Part shown: piece after piece, positions 53,248 through 62,011 of the stretch
How positions within the stretch are numbered: the first letter of the stretch is position 1
Layout of the letters: every line of letters begins with the position of its first letter
Source: Variovorax sp. PAMC28562
GTDB lineage: Bacteria > Pseudomonadota > Gammaproteobacteria > Burkholderiales > Burkholderiaceae_C
NCBI RefSeq assembly: GCF_014303735.1
Contig: NZ_CP060296.1
Coordinates: 1,995,501 to 2,059,500, forward strand
Length of the DNA stretch: 64,000 nt
Direction of reading: 5' to 3'
Position numbers and translations under genes: made by a program
The notes under the pieces: generated by a model
Database searches by the model: none
The model's input: the letters and a program-made list of their open reading frames with translations, nothing else
Told to the model about the DNA's origin: nothing

Positions 53248-54159
53248 ATGAAAAAAACCTTCGCACGCTGGTACGACAGCGATGTCGGCTACAGCTTCCG
53301 GCATTCGCCCGTTGCCATGGCAGCGGCGTTCGTCGCCTTTGTCTGCATTTTTTGCGCGACCTTCGCAGGCTGGATCGCGCCGCACAATCCCTACGACCTC
53401 GCCACGCTTCGCAGCGAAGACGCCTTCTTGCCGCCGGCGTGGGTCGAGGCCGGATCTCGCCGTTTCATTCTCGGCACCGACGACCAGGGCCGCGACATCC
53501 TGTCGACGCTCATGTACGGTGCCCGCACCTCGCTGGTGGTCGGCATCGCGTCGGTGTTGTTGTCGATGGTGGTGGGTGTCGCACTCGGGCTGCTCGCGGG
53601 CTTCCGCGGTGGCTGGATCGATACCTTTCTCATGCGGCTGTGCGATGTGATGCTCTCGTTCCCGACCATCCTCGTAGCGCTGCTCATCGCCGGGGTCGGC
53701 CGAGCACTTTTTCCCAACGCACAGAACACGGTCGCTTTCGGCGTGCTCATCCTTGCGATCTCGCTCACCAAGTGGGTCGACTACGCGCGCACCGTGCGCG
53801 GCTCCACCATGGTGGAGCGCAACAAGGAATACGTGCAGGCCGCGCGCGTGACCGGCGTCACGCCACTGCGCATCATGCGCAAGCACGTGCTGCCCAACGT
53901 GATGGGTCCGGTCTTCGTGCTGGCGACCATCCAGGTCGCGACGGCCATCATCACCGAGGCCACGCTATCGTTTCTCGGGGTCGGCGTGCCGCCGACTTCA
54001 CCGTCGCTCGGCACGCTCATCAGCATCGGCAACCAGTTCCTGTTTTCGGGCGAGTGGTGGCTGTCGGTGTTTCCCGGCGCTGCGCTGGTGCTCATCGTGC
54101 TGAGCGTCAACCTGCTGGGCGACTGGCTGCGCGATGCGCTGAATCCGAGGCTGCAATGA
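53248..54159 (+). CDS. dppC: Dipeptide/oligopeptide ABC importer permease (DppC-like)
   Basis: This 303-residue permease has the DppC-type N-terminal cytoplasmic segment, a first helix at about 25-45 and five more helices. Marks are HNPYDLATLRSEDAFLPP, LGTDDQGRDILSTLMYGAR and EAA-loop residues QAARVTGVTPLRIMRKHVLP. The ATG at 53248 was chosen over an upstream start that adds 14 non-conserved residues. Its TGA overlaps the dppD ATG. Confidence 0.92.
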   Translation: MKKTFARWYDSDVGYSFRHSPVAMAAAFVAFVCIFCATFAGWIAPHNPYDLATLRSEDAFLPPAWVEAGSRRFILGTDDQGRDILSTLMYGARTSLVVGIASVLLSMVVGVALGLLAGFRGGWIDTFLMRLCDVMLSFPTILVALLIAGVGRALFPNAQNTVAFGVLILAISLTKWVDYARTVRGSTMVERNKEYVQAARVTGVTPLRIMRKHVLPNVMGPVFVLATIQVATAIITEATLSFLGVGVPPTSPSLGTLISIGNQFLFSGEWWLSVFPGAALVLIVLSVNLLGDWLRDALNPRLQ

Positions 54160-55169
54160 GAAGCGACACGGTCAAGCTGCTCGATGTCCAGCATCTGGTC
54201 GTCGAATTCCCCGGTCGGCGCGGCACGCTGCGCGCGCTGGACGACATCTCGTTCGACATCGCACCCGGAGAAATCCTCGGCGTGGTCGGTGAATCGGGTG
54301 CGGGCAAGTCGCTCACCGGCGCATCCATCATCGGGCTGCTCGAACCGCCGGGCCGTGTTGCCAGCGGGCAGATCATGCTCGAAGGCGAACGCATCGATCA
54401 TCTCAACCACCAGCAGATGCGGCATATCCGCGGCAAGCGCATCGGCGCGATTTTTCAGGATCCGCTGACCTCGCTCAACCCGCTGTACACGGTCGGCCGA
54501 CAGATCACGGAGACCATTCGCGCGCACTTGCCGGTGAACGAAAGCGAAGCGCGGCGCCGTGCCATCGCGCTGCTCGAAGACACCGGCATTCCGGCCGCGG
54601 CGCAGCGCATCGATCACTATCCGCATCAGTTTTCCGGCGGCATGCGGCAACGCGTCGTCATCGCCTTGGCCCTGGCCGCCGAGCCGACCCTGATCGTCGC
54701 CGACGAGCCGACCACTGCACTCGACGTGTCGATCCAGGCACAGATCATCCAGCTCCTGAAGCGCCTGTGCCGCGAGCGCGGTGCGGCGGTGATGCTCATC
54801 ACGCACGACATGGGCGTGATCGCCGAAACATGCGATCGCGTGGCGGTGATGTACGCCGGCCGCATCGTGGAGATCGGCCCGGTGCACGAAGTGATTCACA
54901 CGCCGGCGCATCCGTACACCGCAGGGCTGATGGCGTCGATCCCGGACATGGCGATCGAGCGCGAGCGCCTGAACCAGATCGACGGCGCAATGCCGCGGCT
55001 CAACGCGATTCCGAAAGGTTGCGCCTATCACCCACGCTGCCCGCGTGCCTTCGATCGTTGCACGCAGGAGCGGCCTGAACTGATTCCCGCTGGTGCCACG
55101 AGTGCGGCTTGCTGGCTGCACGACGCGCACGGTCACGATGCGCCCCACGGCAAAGAGGCAAAGGTATGA
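54156..55169 (+). CDS. dppD: Dipeptide/oligopeptide ABC importer ATPase (DppD-like)
   Basis: This 337-residue ATP-binding subunit has Walker A GESGAGKSLTGASIIG, signature FSGGMRQRVVIALALA, Walker B LIVADEPTTALD and the C-terminal cysteine-rich oligopeptide domain GCAYHPRCPRAFDRC. The cluster of cysteines at the end is typical of DppD/OppD and may hold an iron-sulfur or metal site. It begins four bases before the dppC stop and ends by overlapping dppF. Confidence 0.93.
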   Translation: MRSDTVKLLDVQHLVVEFPGRRGTLRALDDISFDIAPGEILGVVGESGAGKSLTGASIIGLLEPPGRVASGQIMLEGERIDHLNHQQMRHIRGKRIGAIFQDPLTSLNPLYTVGRQITETIRAHLPVNESEARRRAIALLEDTGIPAAAQRIDHYPHQFSGGMRQRVVIALALAAEPTLIVADEPTTALDVSIQAQIIQLLKRLCRERGAAVMLITHDMGVIAETCDRVAVMYAGRIVEIGPVHEVIHTPAHPYTAGLMASIPDMAIERERLNQIDGAMPRLNAIPKGCAYHPRCPRAFDRCTQERPELIPAGATSAACWLHDAHGHDAPHGKEAKV

Positions 55170-56200
55170 GCGCAGTGCTGCCTTTCACAACCACACCGGC
55201 GATCGCGCCGCCACCGCTCGTGCAGGTCGACGACCTCGCGCGCACCTTCGACGTCTCTGCGCCCTGGCTCAATCGCGTGATCGAGCGTCAGCCGCGACTG
55301 TTGCTGCACGCCGTCGATGGCGTGAGCTTCACGATTCCGCGCGGACAGACGATGGCGCTGGTCGGCGAATCGGGCTGCGGCAAGAGCACCGTGGCGCGGC
55401 TGATGGTCGGCCTCTATGGTCCGAGCCGCGGCAGCGTGCGCTTCGACGGGCAAGACGTGCACGCCACCTTTGCGTCGCCGAAAGGGCGTGCGCTGCGGCA
55501 ACGCATCCAGATGATTTTTCAGGACCCGTACGCGAGCCTGAACCCGCGATGGACGGTCGAGGCGATCGTCGGCGAGCCGCTGCGCGAGCACGGCCTCGTG
55601 ACCGAAAAGGCAGTGCTGAAAGAACGCGTCGGCGAGTTGCTGCGATCGGTCGGGCTGAATCCGCTCGATGGCGTCAAGTACCCGCATCAATTTTCAGGCG
55701 GGCAGCGACAGCGCATCTCGATCGCGCGTGCGCTCGCGACCGCCCCCGAGTTCCTGGTGTGCGACGAGCCGACGTCGGCACTCGACGTGAGCGTTCAGGC
55801 GCAGGTGCTCAACATCATGAAAGACCTGCAGCGCGAGCGCGGTCTGACCTATCTCTTCATTTCGCACAACCTCGCGGTGGTGCAGCATGTGAGCGATCAG
55901 GTGGGCGTGATGTACCTCGGTCGGCTGGTGGAGGTGTCGCCCAAGCGCACGCTGTTCGCGACGCCGCGCCACCCCTACACGCGCATGCTCCTGGACGCGA
56001 TTCCGCAGATGCACGCGACCGGGCGCGACCGCACGCCGGTGCAGGGTGAGGTGCCCAATCCGCTTGCGCCGCCCTCAGGCTGTGCCTTCAATCCACGCTG
56101 CCCGTTTGCTAACGAACGCTGCCGCGTCGAGCGCCCGAAGCTGTTGGCCATCGACAGCGTGCAGGTTGCCTGCCACGCGGTTGAAGAAGGTCGCCTGTAA
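55166..56200 (+). CDS. dppF: Dipeptide/oligopeptide ABC importer ATPase (DppF-like)
   Basis: This 344-residue second ATPase has Walker A GESGCGKSTVARLMVG, QMIFQDPYASLNPRW, signature FSGGQRQRISIARALA, Walker B EFLVCDEPTSALD, and the oligopeptide C-terminal FNPRCPFANERCRVERP. The N terminus carries an extra 60-70 residues including RVIERQPRLLLHAVDGVSF. It completes the importer. The operon ends here; 49 bases separate it from a convergent AraC gene. Confidence 0.93.
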   Translation: MSAVLPFTTTPAIAPPPLVQVDDLARTFDVSAPWLNRVIERQPRLLLHAVDGVSFTIPRGQTMALVGESGCGKSTVARLMVGLYGPSRGSVRFDGQDVHATFASPKGRALRQRIQMIFQDPYASLNPRWTVEAIVGEPLREHGLVTEKAVLKERVGELLRSVGLNPLDGVKYPHQFSGGQRQRISIARALATAPEFLVCDEPTSALDVSVQAQVLNIMKDLQRERGLTYLFISHNLAVVQHVSDQVGVMYLGRLVEVSPKRTLFATPRHPYTRMLLDAIPQMHATGRDRTPVQGEVPNPLAPPSGCAFNPRCPFANERCRVERPKLLAIDSVQVACHAVEEGRL

Positions 56201-56249
56201 GCAGCCGATCACCGGACTGTGGCGACTCGTAGCGGATCGTTCCGACTGC

Positions 56250-57281
56250 TCAACAGAGCCGGGCGCTGCGCCAGGTTTCGTTCGGCAGCTTGCCGAAGCG
56301 CTCGCGGTACGAAGCCGAAAAGCGACTCAGGTGCGAGAAGCCGCAGCCGAGCGCGACGTCGGTCACGCTGTCTGCGCTGCGCCTCGCGAGCTGCGCGTGC
56401 GCCGCATCGAGCCGCAGGTTGCGCAAGGCTTCCATCGGCGAAGCCTCGCGGTGCCGACGAAACATCAGGCTCAGCGTGCGCCGGCTCACACCGGCGGCAT
56501 CGGCGATGTCGTCGAGCGACTGGCTTTCCGCGAGCCGGCTTTGCATGAACTCTTCGGCGCGACGCAGCGGCGGCAAGTCGATTCGCTGTGTCGAGCGCCG
56601 TGCACCGTCGTGTTGTCGCCGCGCCGAGTTCGGGTGATGGCACAAGAGATAGCGAATGAGGTTGTCTTCGTAGTGCAGCAACCACTGTGGGTCGTAGGTT
56701 CCACCGCCCATGACAGGCGCGGCTGCGGGCAGCAAGGCGACCAGTCCCGCCACGAGGCGCCGCCACTGCATGCCGATGGCGTCGTCGAGCCGGAACGGTG
56801 TCTCGAATTCGATGTTGCTGTCGCCGATCCGATCTCGAACGTCATCTGCTGCAAAGGCCTGGCGTGCTACCTCGTTCAGATGCTTGCGCTCGATCTTCAG
56901 CATGAGCTGTTCGCAGCCGGCGTGCCACTTCACCTTGACAGGCCGATGCGCTGAAATCACCGCGCCCTGGCCGGCATGGATCTGCACCAGCTCGCTGCCC
57001 ATGCGGACCTCGGCGCGTCCGCGCAAAGGCATCTGCACGAGCACGAAGTCGTCGAGCGAGTCGGGTTCGATGTCGACTTCGCAGCCGTAACGCAGGATGC
57101 ACAACGACATCGGCCCCAAACCGGCGCGGTAGAAAGCCGAGTCGACCGCGCCGCGGCCCCAGTGGCTGCGATGCGACTTCAGCTCGGCGCTGACGAGCGC
57201 CTGCGTTTCGTCGGCATGACGCGATCGAAAAACCTCATGCCGATACAAAGGCGACAGCTGCTGGCTGGACAAAGCGTTCAT
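56250..57281 (-). CDS. AraC-family transcriptional regulator
   Basis: This 343-residue regulator has an N-terminal ligand-binding domain of the AraC_binding_2 type (about 20-200) and a C-terminal double HTH (about 240-340), with ESQSLDDIADAAGVSRRTLS, SVTDVALGCGFSHLSRFSA and YRERFGKLPNETWR. This pattern resembles AndR/XylS-type activators of aromatic oxygenase operons. The ATG at 57281 has GGGAG upstream. It lies downstream of the binding-protein gene on the same strand and next to a divergent dioxygenase operon that it probably activates. Confidence 0.88.
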   Translation of the reverse strand: MNALSSQQLSPLYRHEVFRSRHADETQALVSAELKSHRSHWGRGAVDSAFYRAGLGPMSLCILRYGCEVDIEPDSLDDFVLVQMPLRGRAEVRMGSELVQIHAGQGAVISAHRPVKVKWHAGCEQLMLKIERKHLNEVARQAFAADDVRDRIGDSNIEFETPFRLDDAIGMQWRRLVAGLVALLPAAAPVMGGGTYDPQWLLHYEDNLIRYLLCHHPNSARRQHDGARRSTQRIDLPPLRRAEEFMQSRLAESQSLDDIADAAGVSRRTLSLMFRRHREASPMEALRNLRLDAAHAQLARRSADSVTDVALGCGFSHLSRFSASYRERFGKLPNETWRSARLC

Positions 57282-57355
57282 GGGCACTCCCTGGCCCGTA
57301 AGCGTAGACCTCAACGGTCATAGCAACAAGCGTGCCCTTGGCGTGTTCCTGGGGC

Positions 57356-58549
57356 TTACAGCTTGGCGGTGCAGAGCGGTGCGCCCGTGTCCACGTAGTT
57401 GGTCATGACGGTGCCGATCAGCTTGTTGGTGATGCGGCCGGTGGCGTCTTTGCTAATGACGCGAAGGTAGTAGTTCTGGATCGGGAAGTTGTTGGCGCCG
57501 TATTTGAAGTCACCGCGGATCGACTTGTACTTGGCGGCCTTGATCGCCTTGAGCATGGCGGGCTTGTCGTCTACCTTGCCGCCGACATCGCGCACCGCAG
57601 CGTCCATTGCCATCAGCACGTCATAGGCTTGCGCAGCGTAGAGCGAAGGATTGCGACCACCGTTTTGCGCGCGGTAGTCGGCGACGAAGCGGCGGTTGGC
57701 ATCGTTGTCGAGGTCGTGCGCCCAATGCGAAGTGTTGAAGATGCCCAGCATCGGCTCACCGACGCCGCCGATCATGTCTTCATCGGCGGCAAAGGCTGTC
57801 GACACCAGCGTGACATCTTTCGACAAACCGGCCGCCACGAACTGTTTGACGAAAGCGATGCCCATCGCGCCGGGCAAGAAGTAGTAGAGCGAATCGGCCT
57901 TGGCGGCGCGAATCTGCGCGAGCTCCGGCGCGTAGTCGATCTGGCCGAGCTTGGTGAAGATCTCGTCGGCCACCGTCCCCTTGTAGGCGCGCTTGAAACC
58001 GTTGGCCGCATCCTTGCCGCCCGGATAGTTGGGCGCGATCACGATGGTCTTCTTGAAGCCCTTGTCGGAGGCGAACTTGCCGGCCGACTCGTGGTATGCG
58101 TCGTTCTGGTACGAGGTGCCGAAGAAGTACGCATTGCACTGCGCGCCGGAGTACGCGCTCGGGCCCGTGTTGTTCGACAGGTACGGCACCTTGGCCGCGA
58201 ACAGCACCGGGCCGACGGCGAGAGCCACTTGCGAACCGATCGGGCCGGTGAAGAGGTCGATCTTGTCGCGTTGCACCATGCGGTCGACCGCCTGCCGCGC
58301 CGAGTCGGGGTTGCCGCCGGTGTCGGCTTCGACGTAAGTGACCGGCACGCCCCCCAGCTTGCCGCCGAGCTGCTTCATCGCGACAGCGAAGCCAGTCTTG
58401 GAATCGGCGCCGAGCGCCGCGAAAGGACCGGACAGGTCGAGCGCGAGGCCGACCTTGACGCCCTGTGCGCCGGCCGCTGTAGACAGCGTCGCAGCCAAAG
58501 CGAAAGTCAGGCAGGCAAGGCTGCGGGGAAACTGTGACGGAGCGGGCAT
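57356..58549 (-). CDS. Branched-chain-amino-acid-type ABC substrate-binding protein
   Basis: This 397-residue periplasmic type I binding protein (Leu/Ile/Val-BP family) has a signal peptide ending AAGA|QG (about residue 28), then VKVGLALDLSGPFAALGADS and VDRMVQRDKIDLFTGPIGSQ. In catabolic gene clusters such proteins often bind aromatic acids rather than amino acids. No matching permease or ATPase genes are nearby, so it either uses a transporter encoded elsewhere or acts as a sensor partner. The ATG at 58549 excludes 60 upstream residues that lack a signal-peptide character. Confidence 0.87.
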   Translation of the reverse strand: MPAPSQFPRSLACLTFALAATLSTAAGAQGVKVGLALDLSGPFAALGADSKTGFAVAMKQLGGKLGGVPVTYVEADTGGNPDSARQAVDRMVQRDKIDLFTGPIGSQVALAVGPVLFAAKVPYLSNNTGPSAYSGAQCNAYFFGTSYQNDAYHESAGKFASDKGFKKTIVIAPNYPGGKDAANGFKRAYKGTVADEIFTKLGQIDYAPELAQIRAAKADSLYYFLPGAMGIAFVKQFVAAGLSKDVTLVSTAFAADEDMIGGVGEPMLGIFNTSHWAHDLDNDANRRFVADYRAQNGGRNPSLYAAQAYDVLMAMDAAVRDVGGKVDDKPAMLKAIKAAKYKSIRGDFKYGANNFPIQNYYLRVISKDATGRITNKLIGTVMTNYVDTGAPLCTAKL

Positions 58550-58630
58550 GAAGATCCTCGAAGTAACTTGATGTACTTGCGAGTCTGGTGGCCGCCGGCC
58601 GCGCGGGCTATCCATTTCGGGCAATGCGGG

Positions 58631-58677
58631 GCATTCTCGAAGCGGACAGACGCGGTGCAAAACCATTCCCAGAATGC
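58631..58677. promoter_or_regulatory. Candidate operator half-sites in the dioxygenase divergent promoter
   Basis: In the 160 bases between the divergent binding-protein and dioxygenase genes, GCATTCT (58631-58637) and AGAATGC (58671-58677) are inverted half-sites 33 bases apart. Each also sits in a small local dyad (AATGC-GGG-GCATT; CATTC-CCA-GAATG). They are suitable for an AraC-family dimer or looping regulator. The assignment is inferred from symmetry only. Confidence 0.4.
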
Positions 58678-58709
58678 AGCTGTGTTCGTAGTTAGAAAGC
58701 GAGCCTCCC

Positions 58710-60110
58710 ATGCAGAACCAAACCGACATTGCAGTCGAACGACAAGTCCAACAAGAAGTGCGCTTCTATCCAACGGCGCATGCCCAGAAAAACGCGGCGC
58801 CCCACACGCTCGTGCAGGCCGACCGCGTCCACAAAAGCGTCTACACCGACCCCGAAATTTTCGAGCTCGAGATGGACCGCGTTTTCGGCCAGGCCTGGCT
58901 CTACGTCGGTCACGAGAGCCAGGTGCCGAACACTGGCGACTACTTCACCACGCGACTCGGGCGCGAGCCGGTCGTCATGCTGCGGCATTCCGACGGCGCG
59001 GTCCATGTGCTTTACAACCGCTGCCCGCACAAGGGCGCGAAGATCGTGCCGGACGGCAGCGGCAGTGCCGGAAAGTTCCTGCGCTGCCTGTACCACGGCT
59101 GGACTTTCAAGTGCGACGGCAGCCTGCTGGCGGTGCCTTTGCGCAGCGGCTACGAAGACACTGCGATGGACTTGAAAGACCGCGAGAACGGCGTGCGCAA
59201 GGTGGCGCGCGTGGCGACGTATCGCGGCTTCGTCTTTGCCAGCCTGGCGGCCGACGGGCCCGATCTGCCCGAATTTCTTGGCGGCGTGGCGACCTCTCTC
59301 GACAACTTCTGCGACCGGGCACCCGATGGCGAAGTCGAGGTGGCCGGCGGCGTGCAGCGCGTCATCCAGCGCAACAACTGGAAGATCTTTTTCGAGAACC
59401 TGCACGACACCATCCACGCGGTCGCCACGCACGAATCGTCGTGGCGCGCCGCCAAGGAAGAGTTCGAGTCGATGCCAGAGGGCACGCAAAAACCTTTCGA
59501 GATCGTCATCGTCGACGGCAACGGCGAGCCGCTGGAGTTCTGGGAGAAGCTGGAGCTCAAGGGCTACGACGGCGGCCACGGCTACATGGAAGGCATCTTC
59601 ACGCCGCCCAAAGATCCGGTGAGCCTGGCGTATGTCGCATCGCTCGAAGCCCGCCAGGGCGCGGCGCGTGCCGATGAGATCCTGCGGGTGAACCGACACA
59701 ACACCATCGTCTATCCGAGCTGTTCGCCGCACACCTCGTTCCAGCAGATTCGCGTGATCCGGCCGCTGTCGGTCGACCGCACGCTGGTCGAGATCTTCAC
59801 CTTCAGGTTGAAGGGCGCGCCGGATGCCACTTTCCGACGCGCGCTCAAGTACACCAACGTCATCAACTCGCCGTCGTCGACCGTGATGCCCGATGACCTG
59901 GAGGCCTACAACCGCGTGCAGGAAGGTCTCGGCTCCGACGGTGGCGACTGGGTCAGCCTGCACCGCGCGGCAGGACGCGAAGAGGCGTTGCCCGGTGGCC
60001 GTGCATCCAACGGCAACAGCGAGATGCCGATGCGCAACATGTTCCGCGCGTGGGCCGGCTACATGGCAACCGAGCCGACAAAGCACGGTCTGCTGAAAGA
60101 TGCCGCATGA
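58710..60110 (+). CDS. Aromatic-ring-hydroxylating dioxygenase, alpha subunit
   Basis: This 466-residue Rieske non-heme iron oxygenase large subunit has a [2Fe-2S] centre with C105, H107, C126 and H129 (RCPHKGA and CLYHGW). The catalytic iron site shows N223 and W224 in NNWKIFFENLHD, D233 (electron bridge), H236 and H241. It would add O2 across or hydroxylate an aromatic acid, using electrons from a ferredoxin and reductase that are not encoded here. The N-terminal region before the Rieske domain (about 1-50) contains VQADRVHKSVYTDPEIFE. It starts with ATG after GAGCC, and its stop overlaps the beta subunit start. The substrate is undetermined. Confidence 0.9.
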   Translation: MQNQTDIAVERQVQQEVRFYPTAHAQKNAAPHTLVQADRVHKSVYTDPEIFELEMDRVFGQAWLYVGHESQVPNTGDYFTTRLGREPVVMLRHSDGAVHVLYNRCPHKGAKIVPDGSGSAGKFLRCLYHGWTFKCDGSLLAVPLRSGYEDTAMDLKDRENGVRKVARVATYRGFVFASLAADGPDLPEFLGGVATSLDNFCDRAPDGEVEVAGGVQRVIQRNNWKIFFENLHDTIHAVATHESSWRAAKEEFESMPEGTQKPFEIVIVDGNGEPLEFWEKLELKGYDGGHGYMEGIFTPPKDPVSLAYVASLEARQGAARADEILRVNRHNTIVYPSCSPHTSFQQIRVIRPLSVDRTLVEIFTFRLKGAPDATFRRALKYTNVINSPSSTVMPDDLEAYNRVQEGLGSDGGDWVSLHRAAGREEALPGGRASNGNSEMPMRNMFRAWAGYMATEPTKHGLLKDAA

Positions 60111-60592
60111 ACTTCACCGACTGGCAAGAGCAGCAGCACGTCACGCAGTTCCTGCACCACGAGGCGCGGCTGCTCGACGAGCACCGCTGGGCCGAATGGA
60201 TGGACCTCTTCACGCCCGACGGCCTCTACTGGATGCCGCTGGTGCGCGGCCAGACCGACCACCTCGACCATGCCTCGCTCTTTTGCGACGACGCCTTGCT
60301 GCGCTCGATGCGCGTGCGCCGGCTGTCGCAGGTGCGCGCCTATTCGCAGCAGCCCGCCACGCGCACCTCGCACGTCATCGGCAACATCGCGCTCGAATCG
60401 CGCGCGGCGGATGGCTGCATCGTCTACTCGACCTTTCATTTGCTCGAATGGCGCAAGGACGCGCAACGCGCTTTCGGCGGCAGCGTGCTGCACACCCTGC
60501 AACGCGAGGGCGACAGCTTTCGCATTCGCATGAAGCGCGTCGATCTGCTCAATTGCGAGGCGCCGCACGAAGCGCTCGAGGTGTTCATGTGA
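60107..60592 (+). CDS. Aromatic-ring-hydroxylating dioxygenase, beta subunit
   Basis: This 161-residue small subunit of the Rieske oxygenase has the NTF2-like cone fold: HHEARLLDEHRWAEWMDLF, then YWMPLV and a C-terminal LLNCEAPHEALEVF. It supports the alpha-subunit trimer and has no catalytic residues. The ATG overlaps the alpha stop (ATGA), and its stop overlaps the GTG start of the next gene, so the unit is tightly coupled. Confidence 0.9.
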   Translation: MNFTDWQEQQHVTQFLHHEARLLDEHRWAEWMDLFTPDGLYWMPLVRGQTDHLDHASLFCDDALLRSMRVRRLSQVRAYSQQPATRTSHVIGNIALESRAADGCIVYSTFHLLEWRKDAQRAFGGSVLHTLQREGDSFRIRMKRVDLLNCEAPHEALEVFM

Positions 60593-61194
60593 AGGCCGCC
60601 TTGCTTGCGATGCACTACCAGAACGATGTGCTGCACCCCGATGGGTTGGTGCGCGTCGGCGTCGCCGCGGACGACCCCAAACGCACGCTGCTGATCGATG
60701 CGGCGGCGCGACTGATCGCCGGTGCCCGCGCCAACGGCGTGCCAGTGATCTCGGTTCGCATCGCGTTCGCGCCTGGCTATGCCGACTGTCTGACCAACTG
60801 CGCGCTGTTTCGCAACGTCGCAAAAAGCGGCGCGGTGCAGGAAGGCCAATGGGGCGCCGACTTCTTCGCGGCGCTGGCGCCGCTGTCCGGCGAAGCCATC
60901 GTCACGCACCAGCGCGACAACCCGTTCTGGGCGACGGATCTGGAAGCCGTGGTGCAGCGCACCGGCGCCACGCGGCTCTACATGGCGGGCATCGCGACCA
61001 ACTACGTGGTCGAGCACGGCGCACGCCATGCGAGTGATCTGGGTTACGACGTGGCCGTGATCGGCGATGCGTGCAGCACCGCCAAGCCGCATCTGCATGC
61101 TGCGAGCCTTGAGACGCTGTCGTTGCTGGCGGACATCGTGACGGTGGACGAAGCCGTGGCGCAGATGGCAGCAAACACGAGGTCTGAACGATGA
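60589..61194 (+). CDS. Isochorismatase-fold protein lacking the catalytic triad
   Basis: This 201-residue protein has the cysteine-hydrolase fold: ALLAMHYQNDVLHPDG near the N terminus, ATDLEAVVQRTGATRLYMAG and GIATNYVVEHGARHASDLGY. The fold normally needs an Asp-Lys-Cys triad. Aligned by eye, the Asp is His9, the Lys is His107 and the Cys is Val140, so classical amidase or isochorismatase chemistry is unlikely. It may be a binding or regulatory protein, or use a different, perhaps metal-assisted, mechanism. The start is GTG overlapping the beta-subunit stop; the stop overlaps the SDR start. Confidence 0.8.
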   Translation: MKAALLAMHYQNDVLHPDGLVRVGVAADDPKRTLLIDAAARLIAGARANGVPVISVRIAFAPGYADCLTNCALFRNVAKSGAVQEGQWGADFFAALAPLSGEAIVTHQRDNPFWATDLEAVVQRTGATRLYMAGIATNYVVEHGARHASDLGYDVAVIGDACSTAKPHLHAASLETLSLLADIVTVDEAVAQMAANTRSER

Positions 61195-61991
61195 CGCACG
61201 ACGGCCAGCTCGAAGGCAAATTGGCGATCGTCACCGGCGCGTCGACTGGTATCGGCGCCGCCATCGCACGCGCCTTCGTCGATGCAGGCGCCTGTGTGCT
61301 GGCGGCGGATATCGATGAAGCCCGCGGCCGCGCGTTGCATGCGGCGCTGGGCCCGCGTTGCCGCTTCGTGCATGGCGACATCGGCTCCGACGCGGTGCTC
61401 GATGCGTTGATTCAATCGGCGCTCGACTTCGCCGGCCGCATCGACTTCGTCGTCAACAACGCCGTGTTCTACGGCGACCGTGGCGCCGAGGCGAGTCGCG
61501 CCGAATGGCTCCATGCGCTCGACATCAATCTCGTATCTGGCGCGTTGCTGGTCCACAAGGCCAGCGCCGAGTTGGCGAAGCAAGGCGGTGCCGTCATCAA
61601 CATGGGCAGCGTCGGCGGCAAGTTCGGCACGGCCGGTCGTGCTCTCTATCCGGCAGCCAAGGCGGCCATCCTGCAGCTCACCCGCAACCAGGCTGCGACG
61701 CTGGCGCCACAGCGCGTGCGCGTCAACTCGGTGTCGCCGGGCTGGACGTGGTCGGACGCGCTGTCGCGCATGGCCGGTGGCGACAGGGCGCGGGCCGACG
61801 CCATGGCCGCGCCCCTGCACCCGCTCGGCCGTGCCGGCGACGTCGAGGATGTGGCGCAGGTGGTGCTGTTCCTCTGCTCGGATGCAGCGCGCTTCGTCAC
61901 CGGTGCCGACATTCCGGTCGACGGCGGTTTTTCGATGCTCGGCCCGGACCAGGGCCGTTCGGCACGCGACTGGTTCGAACGCGGTACCTGA
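61191..61991 (+). CDS. Short-chain dehydrogenase/reductase
   Basis: This 266-residue cytoplasmic SDR has the Rossmann motif TGASTGIG (15-22), an acidic D40 after strand 2 that favours NAD(H), and the catalytic set Ser140, Tyr153 and Lys157 (MGSVGG and LYPAAK). The usual NNAG is NNAV. The C-terminal DIPVDGGFSML is normal for the classical group. In this cluster it could oxidise the dihydrodiol made by the dioxygenase. It is the last gene of the rightward operon and converges with zwf, with a 20-base gap. Confidence 0.88.
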   Translation: MTHDGQLEGKLAIVTGASTGIGAAIARAFVDAGACVLAADIDEARGRALHAALGPRCRFVHGDIGSDAVLDALIQSALDFAGRIDFVVNNAVFYGDRGAEASRAEWLHALDINLVSGALLVHKASAELAKQGGAVINMGSVGGKFGTAGRALYPAAKAAILQLTRNQAATLAPQRVRVNSVSPGWTWSDALSRMAGGDRARADAMAAPLHPLGRAGDVEDVAQVVLFLCSDAARFVTGADIPVDGGFSMLGPDQGRSARDWFERGT

Positions 61992-62011
61992 GTCGACAAG
62001 CCCGAAAACGC

